Positions 14,374-14,937 of a DNA stretch of 14,937 nucleotides are shown one piece after another; position 1 is the first letter of the stretch; each line of letters opens with the position of its first letter. The stretch is from CAZKXX01 sp964556705 (GTDB lineage: Bacteria > Acidobacteriota > Terriglobia > UBA7540). Under the pieces are notes generated by a model, which saw only the letters and a program-made list of their open reading frames with translations, did not search any database and was not told the origin of the DNA. A program made the position numbers and the translations under genes. The DNA lies in assembly GCA_964556705.1 (NCBI GenBank), contig CAZKXX010000094.1, positions 1 to 14,937 on the forward strand, read 5' to 3'.

Positions 14374-14937
14374 TTATCTCTTGCCAAACCGGTCCACCTT
14401 GGCGGCGCGCTCCATCTCATCGCGCGCGGCGTCGGCGGTGGAACTGATGCCGGCGATGCGCAGCTTGAACTCGTCCGGGTTCGAGCAGTTCCGCAGCGCT
14501 TCGTCGAGCGTCACGAGCCCTTGGCTGTAGAGGTCGTAGATAGACTGGTCGAACGTCTGCATGCCGTACTGCGACGTGCCGGCCGCGATGGCGTCGTGGA
14601 TGAGCTTGGTCTTCTCGGGATTGATGACGCAGTCGCGGATGTACTCGGTGGCGATGAGCACTTCGACGGCGGGCACGCGCCCGATGCCGTCCGACTTGCG
14701 CACCAGCCGCTGCGAAATGATCGACTTGAGCGTCGAGGCGAGCTGAAGGCGGATCTGCTTCTGCTCCGGCGGCGGAAAGACGGCGATGATGCGCTGGATG
14801 GTCTCCGTGGCGTCGAGCGTGTGCAGGGTCGAGAACACCATGTGGCCGGTCTCGGCGGCGAGCAGCGCCGTCTGGATCGTCACCAGGTCGCGCATTTCGC
14901 CCACCAGAATGACGTCCGGGTCCTGGCGCAGCGCGGC
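14374..14937 (-). CDS. pilT: Type IV pilus retraction ATPase PilT, N-terminus beyond the window
   Basis: The frame is open to the right edge, so only the C-terminal 187 residues are seen. They start in the Walker B/Asp-box region (AALRQDPDVILVGEMRD), followed by the His-box segment TGHMVFSTLHT. The sequence GMQTFDQSIYDLYSQG is characteristic of PilT rather than PilB, and the end, SNPDEFKLRIAGI, resembles PilT of delta-proteobacterial type. The enzyme hydrolyses ATP at the cytoplasmic base of the type IV pilus to retract it (twitching motility). The usual AIRNLIRE motif is replaced by EYIRDCVINPEK, so PilT versus a close paralogue is not certain. A tail of about 20 charged residues follows the conserved end. 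recX begins just after the stop. Confidence 0.9.
   Translation of the reverse strand, partial: AALRQDPDVILVGEMRDLVTIQTALLAAETGHMVFSTLHTLDATETIQRIIAVFPPPEQKQIRLQLASTLKSIISQRLVRKSDGIGRVPAVEVLIATEYIRDCVINPEKTKLIHDAIAAGTSQYGMQTFDQSIYDLYSQGLVTLDEALRNCSNPDEFKLRIAGISSTADAARDEMERAAKVDRFGKR

Overview
This window looks like chromosomal DNA from a high-G+C, Gram-negative-type soil bacterium. The best guess is an acidobacterium: the DUF6599-like protein, the PilT type, the periplasmic/outer-membrane style genes and the intergenic repeat style all fit. This is inferred from gene content and is not proven. Genes are tightly packed and nearly all belong to familiar families. Both ends are cut: an MgtC/DUF4010 membrane protein at the left and a PilT ATPase at the right.

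Left part (1-5678). A 5'-truncated membrane protein gene (+) faces a tRNA-Thr(CGT) gene (-), which has its own sigma70-type promoter and a strong leader hairpin. Next comes a leftward operon for envelope remodelling: a lytic transglycosylase, a TPR-AMIN-amidase fusion and a membrane-anchored DUF6599-like protein. It is preceded by a promoter and a leader of about 165 nt, rich in hairpins, with mutually exclusive pairings. A divergent M48 metalloprotease gene follows.

Middle (7170-9640). After a 640-bp gap that is mostly empty there is a compact rightward operon of three genes: a UPF0251 (DUF134) DNA-binding protein with a zinc ribbon and a Cys/His tail, a stand-alone receiver protein that lacks the phosphoacceptor aspartate and carries seven cysteines, and a ZIP metal transporter. 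Its promoter has a perfect 22-bp palindrome between and over the -35 and -10 boxes, the likely operator of the first gene. I read this as a self-regulated metal-responsive uptake unit, and it is the most interesting item here. An imperfect 52-bp inverted repeat lies on either side of it.

Right part (9694-14937, all leftward). Order of transcription: pilT (partial), recX, a 23S-rRNA-intervening-sequence-type four-helix-bundle gene broken by an in-frame stop and bounded by 25-bp perfect inverted repeats, alaS, and gpmA. recX next to alaS is a common bacterial arrangement; the four-helix gene looks inserted between them. AlaRS carries an extra segment of about 50 residues whose DNA is clearly less G+C-rich than the rest of the gene.
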